Positions 5,085 through 6,481 of a DNA stretch of 6,481 bases are shown here, one piece after another. Made by a program: the position numbers and the translations under genes. The stretch's first letter is position 1; each line of letters starts with the position of its first letter. Below the pieces are notes generated by a model, which worked only from the letters and a program-made list of their open reading frames with translations, searched no databases and was not told the DNA's origin. The DNA is from JBGTKH01 sp041744735 (lineage in GTDB: Bacteria > Planctomycetota > Planctomycetia > Pirellulales > Pirellulaceae), in the NCBI GenBank assembly GCA_041744735.1, contig JBGTKH010000428.1:1-6481 (forward strand), given 5' to 3'.

Positions 5085-6481
5085 GTGACAACACGCGGCT
5101 GGACAATTCGATGGTTGGCGAGCGTCGCAGTGCTGACGGCCGTGACGGGCTGCGCCAGTTGGCCGCCGGCCCGAGCGCCGCGGTATGCATACACTCCGCC
5201 AAAACCGCCCGCTACGCCCGCAACGAACGTGCCGCGGCCGAAGGACAGCACCACGCGGCCTGCGGAGTTAACGGTGCGCGGGCAAAATCCCGGTGGCTTT
5301 GGTGGTCAACAGAACTCGTTCGCGCCGGGCTCCAACGACCAGATGCGCTACCCCATGCCGCCGCAAGGTACGGCGGGCGGTCAGTATCAAAACGCTCAAC
5401 CCGCGACTGGTCCGTACTCCTCGTACAATCAACCCGGCGTGTACGCACCGAATAACGGCTACCCAAATTCGTCGCAGCCTTTCGCACCGGGCGCGGGCGG
5501 CGCGTTCGGCGGACCGGGGCCGCAGTATCTTCCGCCAACTGACTTTCCACCGCCGGGCGCGGGCGAGCCGATCATCGGCGACCTGGGGCTGCCGCCGAAC
5601 TTCGCCGACATCGACGCCTTTGTCGAAGAGGCACGCACGGGCCGCTTCATGTTCGGCGTGGGCGTGAACTCGAACGCGGGCGTCACCGGCCAAATCGTGA
5701 TCGACGAACGCAACTTCGATTACCGCGCGGTCCCCAGCAGCTTCCAGGACGTGATCAACGGCACGGCATTTCGCGGCGCGGGACAAGGTTTCCGTTTGGA
5801 AGCCATGCCGGGTACGCAGGTCCAAAGGTACCTGGCCAGTTTCACCGAGCCGTACCTGTTCGACACTCAGATCAGCATGAACCTGAGTGCCTTTTACTAC
5901 CAGCGCTTTTTCTTTGACTGGAACGAACAGCGTTTGGGCGGCCGCGTTGGCTTCGGCTATCGGCTCACCCACGATCTGTCGCTCAGCTACGCCATTCGCA
6001 TGGAGAGCATCGAAATCAGCGACCCGCGCATCCGCGGCATTCCAGAGTTAGAAAACGTATTGGGAACCAACGATTTGTACAGCGGCCGCGTTACGCTCAC
6101 GCACGACACGCGCGATCTGCCGTTCTCGCCCACAGAAGGGCATTTGATCGAACTGAGTTACGAGCAAGCGTTCGGCGATTTCGATTATCCGCGCGGTGAA
6201 GTCGATTACCGGCGTTACTTCCTGATTCGCGAACGGCCGGACGGATCGGGACGACATACGTTGTCCTTTGCCGGAATGGCCGGCTTGTCCGGTTCACAGA
6301 CGCCGCTGTTCGAGAACTATTTCGCCGGCGGCTTCTCGACACTCCGCGGTTTCGATTTCCGCGGTGCGTCGCCTCGCGTCAACGGCGTCACGGTCGGCGG
6401 CCGGTTCCAATTGATCGGCTCCGTCGAGTACCTGTTCCCGCTGACGGCCGACGACATGCTCAAGGGCGTGTTCTTCGTTGA
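5085..6481 (+). CDS. Lipoprotein-type BamA/Omp85 outer-membrane beta-barrel protein (partial, runs off the right edge)
   Basis: Open from GTG 5085 to the window end (465 full codons, no stop). The N-terminus is a lipoprotein signal: R4 and R9, hydrophobic core L11-V20, lipobox V20-T21-G22-C23. Residues ~24-175 are low-complexity, rich in Pro, Gly, Gln, Asn and Tyr, probably a flexible tether. From about 182 the sequence is an Omp85 barrel: EEARTGRFMFGVGVNSNAGV (181-200) matches the POTRA5-barrel junction and first strand of BamA. Next come SFTEPYLFDTQ (an Omp85 'TxPY' region), HDTRDLPFSPTEG (the DTRD..P..G block), FENYFAGG and LRGF (420-423). LRGF is the equivalent of the conserved VRGF/Y in loop L6 that plugs the barrel and is needed for activity. 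The last strands lie outside the window. No POTRA domain is present; those are in the preceding gene, in the same reading frame but behind several stops. The likely role is the membrane half of the BAM insertase. Confidence 0.9.
   Translation, partial: MTTRGWTIRWLASVAVLTAVTGCASWPPARAPRYAYTPPKPPATPATNVPRPKDSTTRPAELTVRGQNPGGFGGQQNSFAPGSNDQMRYPMPPQGTAGGQYQNAQPATGPYSSYNQPGVYAPNNGYPNSSQPFAPGAGGAFGGPGPQYLPPTDFPPPGAGEPIIGDLGLPPNFADIDAFVEEARTGRFMFGVGVNSNAGVTGQIVIDERNFDYRAVPSSFQDVINGTAFRGAGQGFRLEAMPGTQVQRYLASFTEPYLFDTQISMNLSAFYYQRFFFDWNEQRLGGRVGFGYRLTHDLSLSYAIRMESIEISDPRIRGIPELENVLGTNDLYSGRVTLTHDTRDLPFSPTEGHLIELSYEQAFGDFDYPRGEVDYRRYFLIRERPDGSGRHTLSFAGMAGLSGSQTPLFENYFAGGFSTLRGFDFRGASPRVNGVTVGGRFQLIGSVEYLFPLTADDMLKGVFFV

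Noticed and set aside
4911..5085. A single bamA gene broken by a frameshift or read-through stop
   Set aside because: Several in-frame stops are present, and the second gene has its own ribosome binding site, lipobox and long tether, so two separate proteins are more likely.
4939..5254. Minus-strand open frames with repeating NYE/GHWSLVI peptides
   Set aside because: The peptide repeats are simply translations of the heptamer arrays; such peptides are typical spurious gene calls.
5268..5972. Minus-strand open frame of 234 codons
   Set aside because: It is antisense to the lipoprotein-barrel gene, which continues in one frame through Omp85 motifs to the window end.

Overview
The window looks like chromosomal DNA of a Gram-negative, GC-rich bacterium, most probably a planctomycete (Pirellulales-like). 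The evidence is the style of the BamA-family barrel, a small secreted protein of a type I associate with that group, a TPR lipoprotein with a low-complexity tail, and two classes of intergenic repeats. No database search was possible, so the lineage is an inference.

Layout, left to right. (1) The 3' end of an unrecognised plus-strand gene (2-298). (2) An SGNH/GDSL-hydrolase-like gene (347-973, +) whose usual C-terminal catalytic Asp-x-x-His block is not apparent. (3) Converging on it, with an 11-bp gap, a TPR lipoprotein gene (2115-985, -). Its leader carries a perfect 13-bp inverted repeat. (4) Upstream on the same strand, a small secreted protein gene (2857-2294, -), with a 9-bp-stem hairpin just past its stop. 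(5) A 541-bp divergent intergenic region (2858-3398) with two perfect tandem 66-bp copies of a REP-like element. Each copy can fold as a three-way junction with two 8-bp hairpins and complementary tetraloops. (6) A plus-strand gene (3399-4913) for a secreted protein made of five POTRA domains and no barrel. (7) A heptamer-repeat element (4915-5062): two arrays of ATTACGA-type units in inverted orientation around a TGACCAA array. (8) A plus-strand gene (5085 to beyond the right edge) that starts with a lipoprotein signal, continues with a long Pro/Gly/Gln/Asn-rich stretch and ends in an Omp85/BamA-type beta-barrel with an LRGF motif.

The most striking point is that the outer-membrane assembly protein BamA, normally one POTRA-plus-barrel polypeptide, appears here as two adjacent genes. 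One would be a soluble periplasmic POTRA protein and the other a lipid-anchored barrel protein. They are separated by several in-frame stops and a repeat element. Both halves have their own secretion signal, and the second has a plausible ribosome binding site, so this looks like a working split and not a sequencing error. The nearby TPR lipoprotein has the general architecture of BamD (lipobox plus five TPRs), so the region may be an envelope-biogenesis neighbourhood. That functional link is a hypothesis.
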